64,000 bases of DNA from SIG307 sp964609025 (GCA_964609025.1 CAZSQM010000012.1:17009-81008), one strand, 5' to 3'; counted from the stretch's first letter, positions 34,102 to 43,361 are shown. A program made the numbers and translations. The notes: a model not told the origin generated them from the sequence alone.

Positions 34102-34156
34102 GGTTTTTGCTTTATAGGAAATACCGGGATGCCAAAGAAATAAACAGGAGGACGGT

Positions 34157-35533
34157 ATGGCAGTACAATTACCGGAAAAGTTTGAAAAGAGAATGCGGGA
34201 ACTGTTAGGAACGGAGTACGAAGCCTTTGCAAAAGGCTATGAAACGGAGCATGCGGCAGGGCTTAGGGTAAATACGATGAAGCTTTCGGCAGAGGAGTTT
34301 GAAGCGATTGCCCCGGTGCCGGTCCGCAGGATTCCGTGGATTCACAACGGGTTTTATTATGACGCGGATGCGGCGCAACCGGCAAAGCATCCGTATTATT
34401 TTGCAGGCTTATACTATATTCAGGAACCGAGCGCCATGACTCCGGCGGAGGTGCTTCCGGTGACGCCGGGGGAGCGGGTGCTTGATTTGTGCGCGGCGCC
34501 GGGAGGAAAAAGCACGGAGCTTGCCGCGAAGCTCTGCGGCGAAGGAGTTTTGGTGTCGAATGATATCAGTAATTCCCGCGCGAAAGCACTGTTAAAAAAT
34601 CTGGAACTTTTCGGTACGAAAAACGCGGTAGTGCTCAGCGAAACGCCGGCAAAGCTTTCGGAGCGGTTTGCCGGATATTTTGATAAGATATTGGTGGATG
34701 CGCCTTGTTCCGGGGAAGGAATGTTCCGGAAAAGTCCGGCAATTATGAAAAACTGGGAGCAGTACGGCGTGGAATACTATCAGAAGCTCCAGCGGGAGAT
34801 TTTGCCGTTTGCTGTGAAGATGCTGCGCCCGGGCGGGCTTTTGCTTTATTCGACCTGCACGTTTTCGCCGGAGGAGGATGAGGATACCCTTGCCTTTCTG
34901 CTACGGGAGTACCCGGAATTGTCGATGGCAGAGCCGGGGCTTACCTATGAGGGCTTTGCACCGGCAAGGCCGGACTGGGGAAACGGACCGGAGGAAATTA
35001 AAAAGGCAATCCGCATCTGGCCGCACCGGATGGAGGGCGAGGGGCATTTTGTAGCGCTGCTGCAAAAGTCAAAAGATGCGAAAGAGGCGGCGCCGCCGAT
35101 AGAATATGTGAAAGCCGCAAAGCTTTCCGGGGAGGCAAAGGAGTTTCTGGGCCGTTTAAGGCTTCCTTTGGATGTTCAGCGAATCATAGCAAGAGATGAG
35201 CGGCTTTATTATCTGCCGGAGGGGCTGCCGGAGCTTGGCGGGCTCCGGATTCTGCGTTCGGGGCTTTTGCTCGGCGAGATGAAAAAGAACCGGTTTGAAC
35301 CGAGTCAGGCGCTTGCCTGCGCCTTAAAGGCAGAAGAGTATGAGAACTGTTACAACCTTCCGGCTACGGAGGAAGATGTAATTCGTTACCTGAAATGTGA
35401 AACAATTACTGCCAAAACGCCGGTTGCGGACGGCTTTGTTCTGGTGTGTGCGGACGGGTATCCGCTTGGCTGGGGAAAGGCATCCGGCGGCGTAATCAAA
35501 AATAAGTATCTGGCAGGATGGCGGATGATGTAA
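34157..35533 (+). CDS. RsmF/RsmB-type rRNA cytosine-C5 methyltransferase
   Basis: A 458-aa SAM-dependent RNA methyltransferase. An N-terminal NusB/PUA-like part is followed by the Rossmann fold with LDLCAAPGGKSTELA (SAM), DAPCSGEGMFRK (motif IV cysteine) and LLYSTCTFSPEEDE (motif VI catalytic Cys). The C-terminal 160 residues match the RsmF-type extra domains (RNA-binding FAU-1/PUA-like). The likely target is a cytosine of 16S rRNA. RBS AGGAGGA. It is followed after 10 bp by another rRNA-modifying enzyme. Confidence 0.92.
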   Translation: MAVQLPEKFEKRMRELLGTEYEAFAKGYETEHAAGLRVNTMKLSAEEFEAIAPVPVRRIPWIHNGFYYDADAAQPAKHPYYFAGLYYIQEPSAMTPAEVLPVTPGERVLDLCAAPGGKSTELAAKLCGEGVLVSNDISNSRAKALLKNLELFGTKNAVVLSETPAKLSERFAGYFDKILVDAPCSGEGMFRKSPAIMKNWEQYGVEYYQKLQREILPFAVKMLRPGGLLLYSTCTFSPEEDEDTLAFLLREYPELSMAEPGLTYEGFAPARPDWGNGPEEIKKAIRIWPHRMEGEGHFVALLQKSKDAKEAAPPIEYVKAAKLSGEAKEFLGRLRLPLDVQRIIARDERLYYLPEGLPELGGLRILRSGLLLGEMKKNRFEPSQALACALKAEEYENCYNLPATEEDVIRYLKCETITAKTPVADGFVLVCADGYPLGWGKASGGVIKNKYLAGWRMM

Positions 35534-35543
35534 GGAGGAAACC

Positions 35544-36305
35544 ATGCGTCTGGATAAACTTTTGGCGGAGCTTACCGGAATGACCCGTTCCCAGGCCAGA
35601 GAGGCCATACAGGACGGCCGGGTGTGTGTGAACGGAGAGGTAAAGAGAGTCACCGCAGAACAGGTAAAAGAAGAAAAAGACGTGCTTACGGTGGACGGGC
35701 GGGCGCTCGTATTTCGGAAGTATGTCTATTACATGTTAAATAAACCGGCGGGTACGGTTTCGGCAACACAGGACAGGTTCGATGAAACCGTAATCGGACT
35801 GTTAGCGCCAGAGGACCGGAAAAAGAGAAATCTGTTTCCGGTGGGAAGGCTTGATAAGGATACGGAAGGGTTACTGCTGATTACGGATGACGGGGTGCTT
35901 TCCCATCAGCTGATCTCGCCGAAAAAGCATGCGGACAAGCTTTATTTCGCAAAGCTGGCGAGGGAAATTACCGATGAGGAGATTGCTTTGTTCGCCTCGG
36001 GGATGAAGGTTGATGAGGAGCTTACGGCAATGCCTGCGGTTTTGCGGCGGTTAGGAAAAGAGGAAGCGGACGTGTTCTTGCCGGAGGGCGGCGCCGCCGC
36101 TGCGGTTACACTGCACGAAGGAAAGTTTCATCAGGTCAAGCGGATGTTTGCAGCCACGGGGAATGAGGTATTGTATTTGAAACGTATTGCGATGGGAGGC
36201 GTCAGATTAGACGACGCGTTAGCGCCGGGAGAATACCGGGAACTGACGTCGGAGGAGGTTTCCTGTTTAAGAGAGTGCGTGTCGGCACACGAAAAGGTGC
36301 GGTGA
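35544..36305 (+). CDS. rsuA: 16S rRNA pseudouridine(516) synthase
   Basis: A 253-aa RsuA-family protein: N-terminal S4 domain (RLDKLLAELTGMTRSQAREAIQ) and a catalytic core with VGRLDKDTEGLLLITDDG (Asp nucleophile) and LHEGKFHQVKRMFAATG. It isomerises U516 of 16S rRNA. It is the second of four RNA-modifying genes between 34 and 39 kb. RBS AAGGAGGA. Confidence 0.93.
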   Translation: MRLDKLLAELTGMTRSQAREAIQDGRVCVNGEVKRVTAEQVKEEKDVLTVDGRALVFRKYVYYMLNKPAGTVSATQDRFDETVIGLLAPEDRKKRNLFPVGRLDKDTEGLLLITDDGVLSHQLISPKKHADKLYFAKLAREITDEEIALFASGMKVDEELTAMPAVLRRLGKEEADVFLPEGGAAAAVTLHEGKFHQVKRMFAATGNEVLYLKRIAMGGVRLDDALAPGEYRELTSEEVSCLRECVSAHEKVR

Positions 36306-36375
36306 CATCAGGCGAGTTAGTACAGACGCAGGAAGGCGCATCGGAGAAAACGAACGGACGGAGGAACGGGTTACA

Positions 36376-37023
36376 ATGTTGAAGGATAAAAAGGCGGTCA
36401 TTTTTGATTTGGACGGCACGGTTGTGGACTCCATGTGGATGTGGGAAGCGATTGATATTGAGTATCTGGGACGGTTCGGAATTGCGCTGCCGCCGGATTT
36501 GCAGAAGAAAATTTCCGGGATGAGCTTTTCGGAAACGGCGGTGTACTTTAAGCGGGAGTTTTTGATTCCGGACAGTCTGGAGAAGATAAAGGCGGACTGG
36601 AACCGGATGGCAATGGATAAGTATTGCAACGAGGTTACGTTAAAGCCGGGCGTGCTGGGATTTCTGAGAAAGCTGAAGGAAAGAGGAATCAGGACCGGAA
36701 TTGCAACGAGTAATTCCAGAGAGCTTGCGATGGCGGTGTTAGAGCGCCGTGGCTTGTTGCCTTATTTTGACGAGGTGCATATGTCCTGCGAGGTGGAGCA
36801 CGGAAAGCCGGCGCCGGATATCTATCTTTTCGTGGCGGAATGCCTTGGAACAGAGCCGAAGGATTGTCTGGTGTTCGAGGATATTTCGGAAGGAATCCGT
36901 GCGGGCAAGGCGGCAGGAATGACGGTATGCGGCGTAGAGGACGCATTTTCGGAAAACTACCGTCAGGAGAAAAAGGCTCTTGCGGACTATTATATCGAAA
37001 GCTATGATGAGATTATCTGGTAG
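36376..37023 (+). CDS. HAD-family phosphatase, beta-phosphoglucomutase-like
   Basis: A 215-aa HAD hydrolase. Motif I is DLDGTVVDS (both Asp present), motif II ATSNS, motif III Lys in HGKPAPDIY, and motif IV FEDISEGIRAGKAAGM. The helical cap (20-85) places it in subclass I with beta-phosphoglucomutase and phosphoglycolate phosphatase types. The substrate cannot be told from sequence. It is in the middle of an RNA-modification gene string with short gaps. Confidence 0.9.
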   Translation: MLKDKKAVIFDLDGTVVDSMWMWEAIDIEYLGRFGIALPPDLQKKISGMSFSETAVYFKREFLIPDSLEKIKADWNRMAMDKYCNEVTLKPGVLGFLRKLKERGIRTGIATSNSRELAMAVLERRGLLPYFDEVHMSCEVEHGKPAPDIYLFVAECLGTEPKDCLVFEDISEGIRAGKAAGMTVCGVEDAFSENYRQEKKALADYYIESYDEIIW

Positions 37024-37035
37024 AAGGAGAATGGC

Positions 37036-37599
37036 ATGAAACAGAAAAAATGTGAATACGGTTATATCAGGACACAAAAGAAAAAAATGCTGCTTTGCGC
37101 GCTTCTTATGGTATTGCTCGGGGTGGCTGTTTTTGTGCTGGGGCTTTTCTTAAATAAGTTCGATAAGGCCAATGTATTTACGATTGTGGCAGTCTTGTTT
37201 GTGCTGCCGATGGCACGGTATCTGACCGCCTGGATTGTGCTGCTTCCGTTTCAGACACCGGAGGAAAAGGTGTATCAACAGGTAAAGGAGCTGTTGCCGA
37301 AGGGGGCAATTCTCTTTTCCGACTATGTGTTTACTTCGGGAGAGCGGGTGATGGGCCTGTCCTTTCTGGTGCTGGCGGACAATGAGTTTATCGGGCTTGC
37401 CGCAAGAAAAAAAGAGAAGCTCCCGAACATCAGGGAATATTTAACCGATGCCTTAAAAAAGCGCGCTATTCCGGGAAAATTTGTTTTCTATGAGGGGACG
37501 GAGGAGTTTTTGGCAAAGCTAAAGAAGACGCCGGAGGTTACAAAGACGGAGGAAGAACGGCAGGAGCTCTTAGACTTTCTGCGGTCACTGGCAGTTTAG
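37036..37599 (+). CDS. Two-helix membrane protein of unknown function
   Basis: A 187-aa protein. Two transmembrane helices (about 18-38 and 46-72) follow a basic Tyr/Lys-rich start. The remaining 110 residues form a soluble alpha/beta domain with LPKGAILFSDYVFTSGERVMGLSFLVLADNEFIGL in its core and a charged C-terminus. No family or catalytic motif is recognised. It is 12 bp after the HAD gene and 32 bp before a pseudouridine synthase, so it is probably co-transcribed with them. Confidence 0.82.
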   Translation: MKQKKCEYGYIRTQKKKMLLCALLMVLLGVAVFVLGLFLNKFDKANVFTIVAVLFVLPMARYLTAWIVLLPFQTPEEKVYQQVKELLPKGAILFSDYVFTSGERVMGLSFLVLADNEFIGLAARKKEKLPNIREYLTDALKKRAIPGKFVFYEGTEEFLAKLKKTPEVTKTEEERQELLDFLRSLAV

Positions 37600-37631
37600 G
37601 GAAAGGTTGCAAAGGCAGGGGATGAACGGAC

Positions 37632-38699
37632 ATGAGGAAGATTGTTGTATCGAGAAACGAAGCCGGACAGAGGCTTTTCAAGCTGCTTGCCAAATATCTG
37701 AATGCGGCGCCCCAGAGTTTTCTGCATAAGATGCTGCGGAAAAAGAATATTACCTTAAACGGGAAAAGGGCAGACGGTTCGGAGCAGCTGTGCGAAGCGG
37801 ACGAGGTCTGTCTGTTTTTGTCGGAGGAAACGATTGCTTCGTTTCAAAGCAGGGAAAGACAAGAAACAGGATATACGACAGCAGTAGAACACCAAGGAAA
37901 GGCCCGAAACAGGCAGACGGAGGCATTGTCGGAAATCCGGGTTATTTATGAGGATGAGGATGTCCTGATTTTAAATAAACCGGCGGGTGTATTGTCGCAG
38001 AAGGCGACCGCGGAGGATGTTTCCGTGAATGAATGGGTGCTTGACTATTTGTTGGGCGAAGGAGAGCTTGGCAGGGAGCAACTGCAAACCTTCCGTCCGG
38101 GTGTGTGCAACCGTCTGGACCGCAATACAAGCGGTATTCTGCTTGCGGGGAAGAGTCTTATCGGCTTGCAGACGCTTTCGCTTCTCTTAAAAGAGCGCAG
38201 TCTTCATAAGGATTATTATTGTATTGTCTGCGGCAGAGTGGAGCAAAGCTCCGTGATAAAAGATTTTCTCGTAAAAGAGGAAAGAACAAATAAGGTAACC
38301 GTTACGGAAACGAAGGAATCGGCGGAGGCTTCCTATATCGAAACCGAATACACGCCGGTAAAATGTTCGGAGCGGTATACGTTGCTCCGGGTACGGCTCG
38401 TAACGGGAAAAACGCACCAAATCAGGGCGCATCTGGCTTCGGTGGGGCATCCGTTAATCGGCGATAAGAAATACGGCAATGCAACGCTTAACCGTAACCT
38501 TCAAACGAGGTTCGGACTGCAAAACCAGTTGCTTCATGCGGCATATCTTGCGTTTCCGCAAAAGACGGAGGGATGTGCAAAGCTTTCGGGCAGAGCGTTT
38601 TTTGCTCCGGTTCCCGTGCAGTTCGAGAAGATTGCAAGGGGCTTAGGTGTGTTTGCGGAGGAGTTAAGCGGCAAAACCGGGGAGAGCGGTCAGGGATAG
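37632..38699 (+). CDS. RluA-family pseudouridine synthase
   Basis: A 355-aa protein: an N-terminal S4-like domain (FKLLAKYLNAAPQSFLHKMLRKKNITLNG), a linker of about 60 residues and a RluA/C/D catalytic domain with CNRLDRNTSGILLAGK (catalytic Asp; Asn replaces the usual His of HRLD), LHKDYYCIV and TGKTHQIRAHLASVGHPLIGD. The long charged linker (70-100) is unusual. The target is probably 23S rRNA at RluC- or RluD-type sites; it cannot be fixed by eye. Confidence 0.92.
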   Translation: MRKIVVSRNEAGQRLFKLLAKYLNAAPQSFLHKMLRKKNITLNGKRADGSEQLCEADEVCLFLSEETIASFQSRERQETGYTTAVEHQGKARNRQTEALSEIRVIYEDEDVLILNKPAGVLSQKATAEDVSVNEWVLDYLLGEGELGREQLQTFRPGVCNRLDRNTSGILLAGKSLIGLQTLSLLLKERSLHKDYYCIVCGRVEQSSVIKDFLVKEERTNKVTVTETKESAEASYIETEYTPVKCSERYTLLRVRLVTGKTHQIRAHLASVGHPLIGDKKYGNATLNRNLQTRFGLQNQLLHAAYLAFPQKTEGCAKLSGRAFFAPVPVQFEKIARGLGVFAEELSGKTGESGQG

Positions 38700-38780
38700 G
38701 AAGGGGGGACAAATACTACGGGACAAAAAGGATAAGGAAACAGGGTACGGAAAAGAAAAGGCTGCGAAGGAGGAGGAAGT

Positions 38781-39317
38781 ATGGGCGAGTGGAATTCAAG
38801 AGGGTTACGCGGTTCGGCGTTCGAAGAACTGATTAATCTGACCAACGAGCGATACCGGGAACTGGAGCTTGCGCTGATACAAAAGGTGCCGACCCCGATT
38901 ACACCCATTGAGATTGATAAGCGCTCCAGACATATTACGCTTGCCTATTTTGATAAAAAGAGTACGGTGGATTACATCGGAGCGGTACAGGGAGTTCCGG
39001 TCTGCTTTGATGCCAAGGAATGTGCGGAGGATACCTTTTCCCTGCAGAATGTCCACCCGCACCAGATGGCGTTTATGGAGGCGTTTGAGCGGCAGCATGG
39101 AGTTGCGTTTCTGCTGGTTTCTTATACGGCGCGGGAGGTCTATTATTATCTGCGCTTTCAAAAGTTAAAGGAGTTTTATGACCGGATGGAGGGCGGCGGA
39201 CGAAAAAGCTTTCGGTTTGAGGAAACGGAGCCGGACTTTTTTCTGCCGAAGGTGAACGGGATTTTTGTGCCTTATCTGAACGGCATACAGAGAGATTTGG
39301 AACTGCGGGACAGCTGA
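38781..39317 (+). CDS. recU: Holliday junction resolvase RecU
   Basis: A 178-aa nuclease that cuts four-way junctions in recombination and chromosome segregation. The family start (RGLRGSAFEELINLTNERY), KVPTP, IDKRS...AYFDKKSTVDYIGAV and FDAKECAEDTFSLQNVHPHQ, containing the D-x-K and E catalytic residues, are visible. The C-terminus is slightly shorter than in Bacillus RecU (about 206 aa). In Bacillus recU neighbours a penicillin-binding protein gene; here it does not. RBS AGGAGGA. Confidence 0.94.
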   Translation: MGEWNSRGLRGSAFEELINLTNERYRELELALIQKVPTPITPIEIDKRSRHITLAYFDKKSTVDYIGAVQGVPVCFDAKECAEDTFSLQNVHPHQMAFMEAFERQHGVAFLLVSYTAREVYYYLRFQKLKEFYDRMEGGGRKSFRFEETEPDFFLPKVNGIFVPYLNGIQRDLELRDS

Positions 39318-39337
39318 CGAATCTTTCTGTGAATTTC

Positions 39338-39366
39338 TTGACATAATAGGAAAAATAAGATAGAAT
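39338..39366 (+). promoter_or_regulatory. Promoter of the zinc-ribbon propeller gene
   Basis: A perfect TTGACA (39338-39343) and TAGAAT (39361-39366) are spaced by 17 bp. A 6-bp GC hairpin (GCCGCC-gtgc-GGCGGC, 39421-39436) then precedes the GGAGGAG RBS and might modulate translation. Confidence 0.85.
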
Positions 39367-39452
39367 AAAAGAGCGGCGCAGAACTGCGTTATCGCAAAAA
39401 CAGAAGCAAACGAATGAAACGCCGCCGTGCGGCGGCAGATGGAGGAGAAAAT

Positions 39453-41135
39453 ATGGTTTGTAATAAGTGTGGACAGGAATGTGCAGACGATGTAAAGTTC
39501 TGTACGAATTGCGGCGCCGAGCTTGCTGCCGAAACGGCTGCACAGACGGAGGAAACGGCTTCGACCGGTGCGGAGGAAGCGGAGGTAACCGCTACGGCAG
39601 AGCCGGAGGTGAAAGAAGCAGAAGCTGCGGAGGTAAAGGAAGCTCCGGCAGAGGCTGAAAAGAAGGCCGCTGCGGCAGAGCCGAAAAAGCCGGGAAACAA
39701 GAATATTTTAAAGGTTGTCGGTGCTGTGGCAGCAGTTTTGGTATTGATTCTGCTGATTAAGGCGATTTGTTCCGGCGGCGAGGAATACGTTACACTGAGC
39801 AAGGACGCGGTGCTTACTATCGAAGAACTGGACGATAAGGTGCTGGCTGTCATGTCGGAAGGCAAGGTATTGGAGTTAGACGCTGAGGAATGCAATTCCG
39901 TAAAGTACAGTCAGAACAGAGCCGTTGCCTGCTTCCTGAACGAGGATGACGCACTGATTGTGATTAAGAAGGGCAAGGCTGTAAAGACCGGTATCGAAGA
40001 GGCAAGCGGTATTATGGTTTCCGCATACGGTGATACGATTGCTTATTTTACGGATGTGGAAGGAAACTTCGGTACTTTGAATTTGTATTATACCAAGAAC
40101 GGTAAGAAGAAGGAAATCGCAGAAGAAGTTTTAACCGGTAGCGTGGTACTTTCCCCGAACGGTGAAACGGTTGCTTTTGTCGGTGATTATGAAGCAAGTG
40201 ACGATTTTAAGGGTTATTATTCCGTTAACGGCAAGAAGCCGGTAGCATTAGGTAAGGAAAAGCGTATCTTTGCGATTGCGGATAAGGCAGCCTATGTTTA
40301 CTATACGGATGACGACCGGATTTACGCACAGAAAAAGAAAAAGGACGAAGAAAAGCTGGCAAGCGATATTTACTATACCACCGTCTTTTTGAATGCCGAC
40401 AACACGGAAATGCTGTTTGTCAATGACGATAAGACATATCTTACGGTAAAGGCAGGAGAGAAGGTAAAGGTTTCCAATGAGGAATTCGGCGCAATCCTGT
40501 TGCCGACCGGCAGTGCACAGGGCTATGTTTACCAGCGTGCCAACAGAGGAGGTATCGAGGTAAATTATACGGGTGTGGATACCTTTGAGGAACAGTTATT
40601 CAGTGGCGGCGGCAAGATTATCTACATGAACAAGAAGAACGTAACCAGTACGGTAGCCTCCAATATAATGGATTTTGCCATGGCTGAGGACGGAGAGAGC
40701 TTTGTATATGTAGATTACAGCGGCGACATCATCCGGGTAACGGACTTTAATAAGGGCGGCAAGGAAACGGAAATCGGAGATGACGCAGAAGCGGTGGAGT
40801 TATATGCCGGCGGAAACTTGAAGTATGTTTACTACATAAATGATGACGATGAGCTTTGCTGCATCAAGGGAAAGAAGACGAAGAAGATTGCGGACGATGT
40901 TACTTCCGCAGCCGTTTCGGCAGACGGTAAGCTGTGCTACTATGTCGTAGAGGAAGAAGAACTGTGCTATTCCAGCAAGGCAGGCAAGGAGAAAAAAATA
41001 ACTTCCAGTGATGATGGTGTAGAATGTGGTCAGTACTATGACATGGTAATCGTAGTTATGGAGAATGACGATGAGGAAATTGTTTCCGTAATGGACGGTA
41101 AGAAATTAAAGGAGTTATATACCGAGGAATATTAA
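39453..41135 (+). CDS. Zinc-ribbon membrane protein with beta-propeller-like outer domain
   Basis: A 560-aa protein. An N-terminal zinc ribbon (Cys3, Cys6, Cys17, Cys20) is followed by an Ala/Glu-rich, low-complexity spacer (25-82), one transmembrane helix (about 88-110) and a 450-residue region of short repeated strand patterns (for example VVLSPNGETVAFVGD, AAVSADGKLCYYVV, FAMAEDGESFVYVD) that read like blades of a WD40/TolB propeller. With the ribbon inside, the propeller would face outward. It is monocistronic, with its own strong promoter and terminator. Function unknown; surface sensing or scaffolding is a guess. ATG 39453 follows GGAGGAG. Confidence 0.82.
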   Translation: MVCNKCGQECADDVKFCTNCGAELAAETAAQTEETASTGAEEAEVTATAEPEVKEAEAAEVKEAPAEAEKKAAAAEPKKPGNKNILKVVGAVAAVLVLILLIKAICSGGEEYVTLSKDAVLTIEELDDKVLAVMSEGKVLELDAEECNSVKYSQNRAVACFLNEDDALIVIKKGKAVKTGIEEASGIMVSAYGDTIAYFTDVEGNFGTLNLYYTKNGKKKEIAEEVLTGSVVLSPNGETVAFVGDYEASDDFKGYYSVNGKKPVALGKEKRIFAIADKAAYVYYTDDDRIYAQKKKKDEEKLASDIYYTTVFLNADNTEMLFVNDDKTYLTVKAGEKVKVSNEEFGAILLPTGSAQGYVYQRANRGGIEVNYTGVDTFEEQLFSGGGKIIYMNKKNVTSTVASNIMDFAMAEDGESFVYVDYSGDIIRVTDFNKGGKETEIGDDAEAVELYAGGNLKYVYYINDDDELCCIKGKKTKKIADDVTSAAVSADGKLCYYVVEEEELCYSSKAGKEKKITSSDDGVECGQYYDMVIVVMENDDEEIVSVMDGKKLKELYTEEY

Positions 41136-41147
41136 GTACCGGTCCGA

Positions 41148-41180
41148 AAGGCCGTTGCCGGAAACGGCGACGGCCTTTTC
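41148..41180 (+). terminator. Terminator of the zinc-ribbon propeller gene
   Basis: AAGGCCGTTGCCG (41148-41160), tetraloop GAAA, CGGCGACGGCCTT (41165-41177): 13 pairs with one T-G wobble, followed by TTT. Confidence 0.95.
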
Positions 41181-41184
41181 TTGT

Positions 41185-41300
41185 CGAATAGGAAATTGCG
41201 TCCTATTCGATAAAAAACGCTCCGCTAAGGATGCGCACTTGCGCGTTAGGAAGATGTCGCAAGCGACCGCGCTCGGCGCCGAGAGTTCGCAAGCGGACTC
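41185..41300. repeat. Cluster of short perfect palindromes
   Basis: Within about 115 bp: CGAATAGGA-aattgcg-TCCTATTCG (41185-41209), TGCGCacttGCGCG, GTCGCAAGCGAC, CTCGGCGCCGAG and GAGTTCGC-aa-GCGGACTC. No open frame is credible here. It lies between the previous terminator and the his promoter; function unknown. Confidence 0.7.
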
Positions 41301-41317
41301 TTTCTTCCATCAAAGTA

Positions 41318-41346
41318 TTGACAATCCGGAAAAATCGGCGTATAAT
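41318..41346 (+). promoter_or_regulatory. Promoter of the his operon
   Basis: Perfect consensus TTGACA (41318-41323) and TATAAT (41341-41346) with 17-bp spacing. The leader to hisZ is only about 70 nt, with no T-box or terminator-like structure seen. Confidence 0.92.
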
Positions 41347-41422
41347 ACACATTATTCTGCTAATAAATTATCGCTTTACCATATAAAAGTATATGGCAGA
41401 GCTCGTTCGGAAAGGAGGACGT

Positions 41423-42652
41423 ATGGAGAATTTATTACATACCCCGGAAGGAGTCCGGGATTTGCACGATGCGGAGTGCGAAGAAAAGCAGCAATTAGAG
41501 GGGAAACTGCGACATTGTCTGCATCGTTTCGGCTTTCGGGATGTTGTAACTCCGACGTTTGAGTATTTTGATATTTTTCGCAGGGAGCGGGGAACAGTAC
41601 CGTCGAAGGATATGTATAAGTTTATTGACCGCGAGGGAAATACTTTGGTACTGCGTCCGGATATGACACCTCCGATTGCGCGTTGTGTTGCAAAGTATTA
41701 CAAGGAGGAGGAGCTTCCGCTCCGGTTATCCTATCACGGAAATACGTTTGTGAATAACAGCGGTTATCGCGGCAAATTAAAGGAAATGACGCAAATCGGT
41801 GCGGAACTGGTGAATGACAGTTCGGTTGTTGCGGACGCGGAAATGGTTGCATTGATGGCGGAGTGCCTGAAGGCAAGCGGATTACAGGAGTTTCAGATTG
41901 AAATCGGTCATGTGGGATTTTTTACGGCGCTGGCGGAAGAAGCCGGGTTTTCCGAAGAAGAAACGATGGAACTCAGAGAACTGATTGAAAGTAAGAATAT
42001 GTTCAGCGTAGAGCAGGTGCTTTCCGGGAAGCAGTTAAAGCCGGAATTAAAAGAACTTTTGCTAAAGCTCCCGGAGTTTTTCGGCAGTATCGAAAAAATA
42101 CAGGAGGTCCGCAGTATGACAGGAAACCGGGAAGCCTGTGCGGCGTTGGAACGTCTGCTTGCCTTACACCGTTGTCTGGAAGCATACGGTATAGCATCGT
42201 ATATTTCCTACGACCTTGGCATGCTCGGTCATTACGGTTATTATACCGGAATTAATTTCCGTGCCCTGACCTACAAGACCGGTGAATCGGTGGCAGCAGG
42301 CGGCCGCTACGACCATTTGGTAGGGCAGTTCGGAAAGCAGGCGCCGGCAATCGGAATTGCGCTGTATGTGGATACCCTGCTGCTTAGTCTGTCCAGACAG
42401 GGCCTGTTAAAGACAAGAGAAACAGAGCGCACGCTGGTTGTATATGAAAGAGAGCTTGCGAAGGAAGCAATTCAATGGGTATGTGAACTGCGTGCAAAGG
42501 ATAAGTTCGCGATGCTGGAGGAAAAACGGCCGGGGACGGAACCGGCAGATTACGAAAAGCGCATCGGAAAAGACGGCATTGTGCAGGTTTACATGATAAC
42601 ATCCGAAGGTGAGCGGACAGTTTTCGGAAAGACTGCCGGGATTGGAGAATAG
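41423..42652 (+). CDS. hisZ: ATP phosphoribosyltransferase regulatory subunit HisZ
   Basis: A 409-aa catalytically inactive paralogue of histidyl-tRNA synthetase that activates and feedback-regulates the short form of HisG. The class II core is visible: TPEGVRDLHDAECEEKQQLE, RPDMTPPIARCVAKY (motif 2-like), ELVNDSSVVADAEMVAL and GGRYDHLVGQFG (motif 3-like). There is no anticodon-binding domain of normal length, as expected for HisZ. It opens the his cluster. RBS AAAGGAGGA. Confidence 0.95.
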   Translation: MENLLHTPEGVRDLHDAECEEKQQLEGKLRHCLHRFGFRDVVTPTFEYFDIFRRERGTVPSKDMYKFIDREGNTLVLRPDMTPPIARCVAKYYKEEELPLRLSYHGNTFVNNSGYRGKLKEMTQIGAELVNDSSVVADAEMVALMAECLKASGLQEFQIEIGHVGFFTALAEEAGFSEEETMELRELIESKNMFSVEQVLSGKQLKPELKELLLKLPEFFGSIEKIQEVRSMTGNREACAALERLLALHRCLEAYGIASYISYDLGMLGHYGYYTGINFRALTYKTGESVAAGGRYDHLVGQFGKQAPAIGIALYVDTLLLSLSRQGLLKTRETERTLVVYERELAKEAIQWVCELRAKDKFAMLEEKRPGTEPADYEKRIGKDGIVQVYMITSEGERTVFGKTAGIGE

Positions 42653-42653
42653 T

Positions 42654-43292
42654 ATGGAATATATTACGATTGCGCTTGCCAAAGGAAGGCTTGCAAAAAA
42701 AGCGCTGGAGTTGTTAGAGCAGGTAGGCGTTACCTGTGAGGAAATCAAAGACAAGGATTCCAGAAAGCTCATTTTTACAAACGAAGAATTAAAAATGAAG
42801 TTTTTCCTTGCAAAAGCCAATGACGTGCCGACCTATGTAGAATACGGTGCGGCGGATATCGGTGTGGTAGGAAAGGATACGATACTGGAAGAAGGCAGAG
42901 AGCTCTACGAGGTGATCGACCTCGGAATCGGAAAGTGCCGGATGTGTGTTGCCGGACCGGAATCCGCAAGGGGGCTTCTCGGGAACGGCGAACTGATTCG
43001 CGTGGCAACGAAGTATCCGAATATTGCGAAAGCGTATTTTATGAATCAGAAGCACCAGACCGTAGAAATCATTAAGTTGAACGGTTCCATCGAACTGGCG
43101 CCGATTGTAGGGCTTTCCGACGTTATTGTCGATATTGTGGAAACCGGCTCTACCTTAAGAGAAAACGGGCTGGTGGTTTTGGAGGAAGTGTGTCCGTTGT
43201 CGGCAAGAATGGTAGTGAACCGCGTGAGCATGAAAATGGAGCAGGCAAGAATTACGGAACTGATTTCAAGATTGAGAAGCATTGTCCACTAG
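42654..43292 (+). CDS. hisG: ATP phosphoribosyltransferase, short form
   Basis: A 212-aa enzyme that condenses ATP with PRPP, the first step of histidine synthesis. Features: ITIALAKGRLAKKALELL, YGAADIGVVGKD and DVIVDIVETGSTLRENGL (the PRPP loop). The short form lacks the C-terminal regulatory domain and so needs HisZ, encoded one base upstream. Start ATG 42654. Confidence 0.96.
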   Translation: MEYITIALAKGRLAKKALELLEQVGVTCEEIKDKDSRKLIFTNEELKMKFFLAKANDVPTYVEYGAADIGVVGKDTILEEGRELYEVIDLGIGKCRMCVAGPESARGLLGNGELIRVATKYPNIAKAYFMNQKHQTVEIIKLNGSIELAPIVGLSDVIVDIVETGSTLRENGLVVLEEVCPLSARMVVNRVSMKMEQARITELISRLRSIVH

Positions 43293-43361
43293 GACGGTGC
43301 AGGAACTGTTTATTTTACCGGAGAAACGGCTGCAAAGAAGTGCGGCAGAAAGAGGAAGGCT

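Noticed and set aside
41347..41422. T-box or other histidine-sensing leader before hisZ
   Set aside because: The leader is only about 70 nt, with no stem-loop ladder, no T-box sequence and no terminator.
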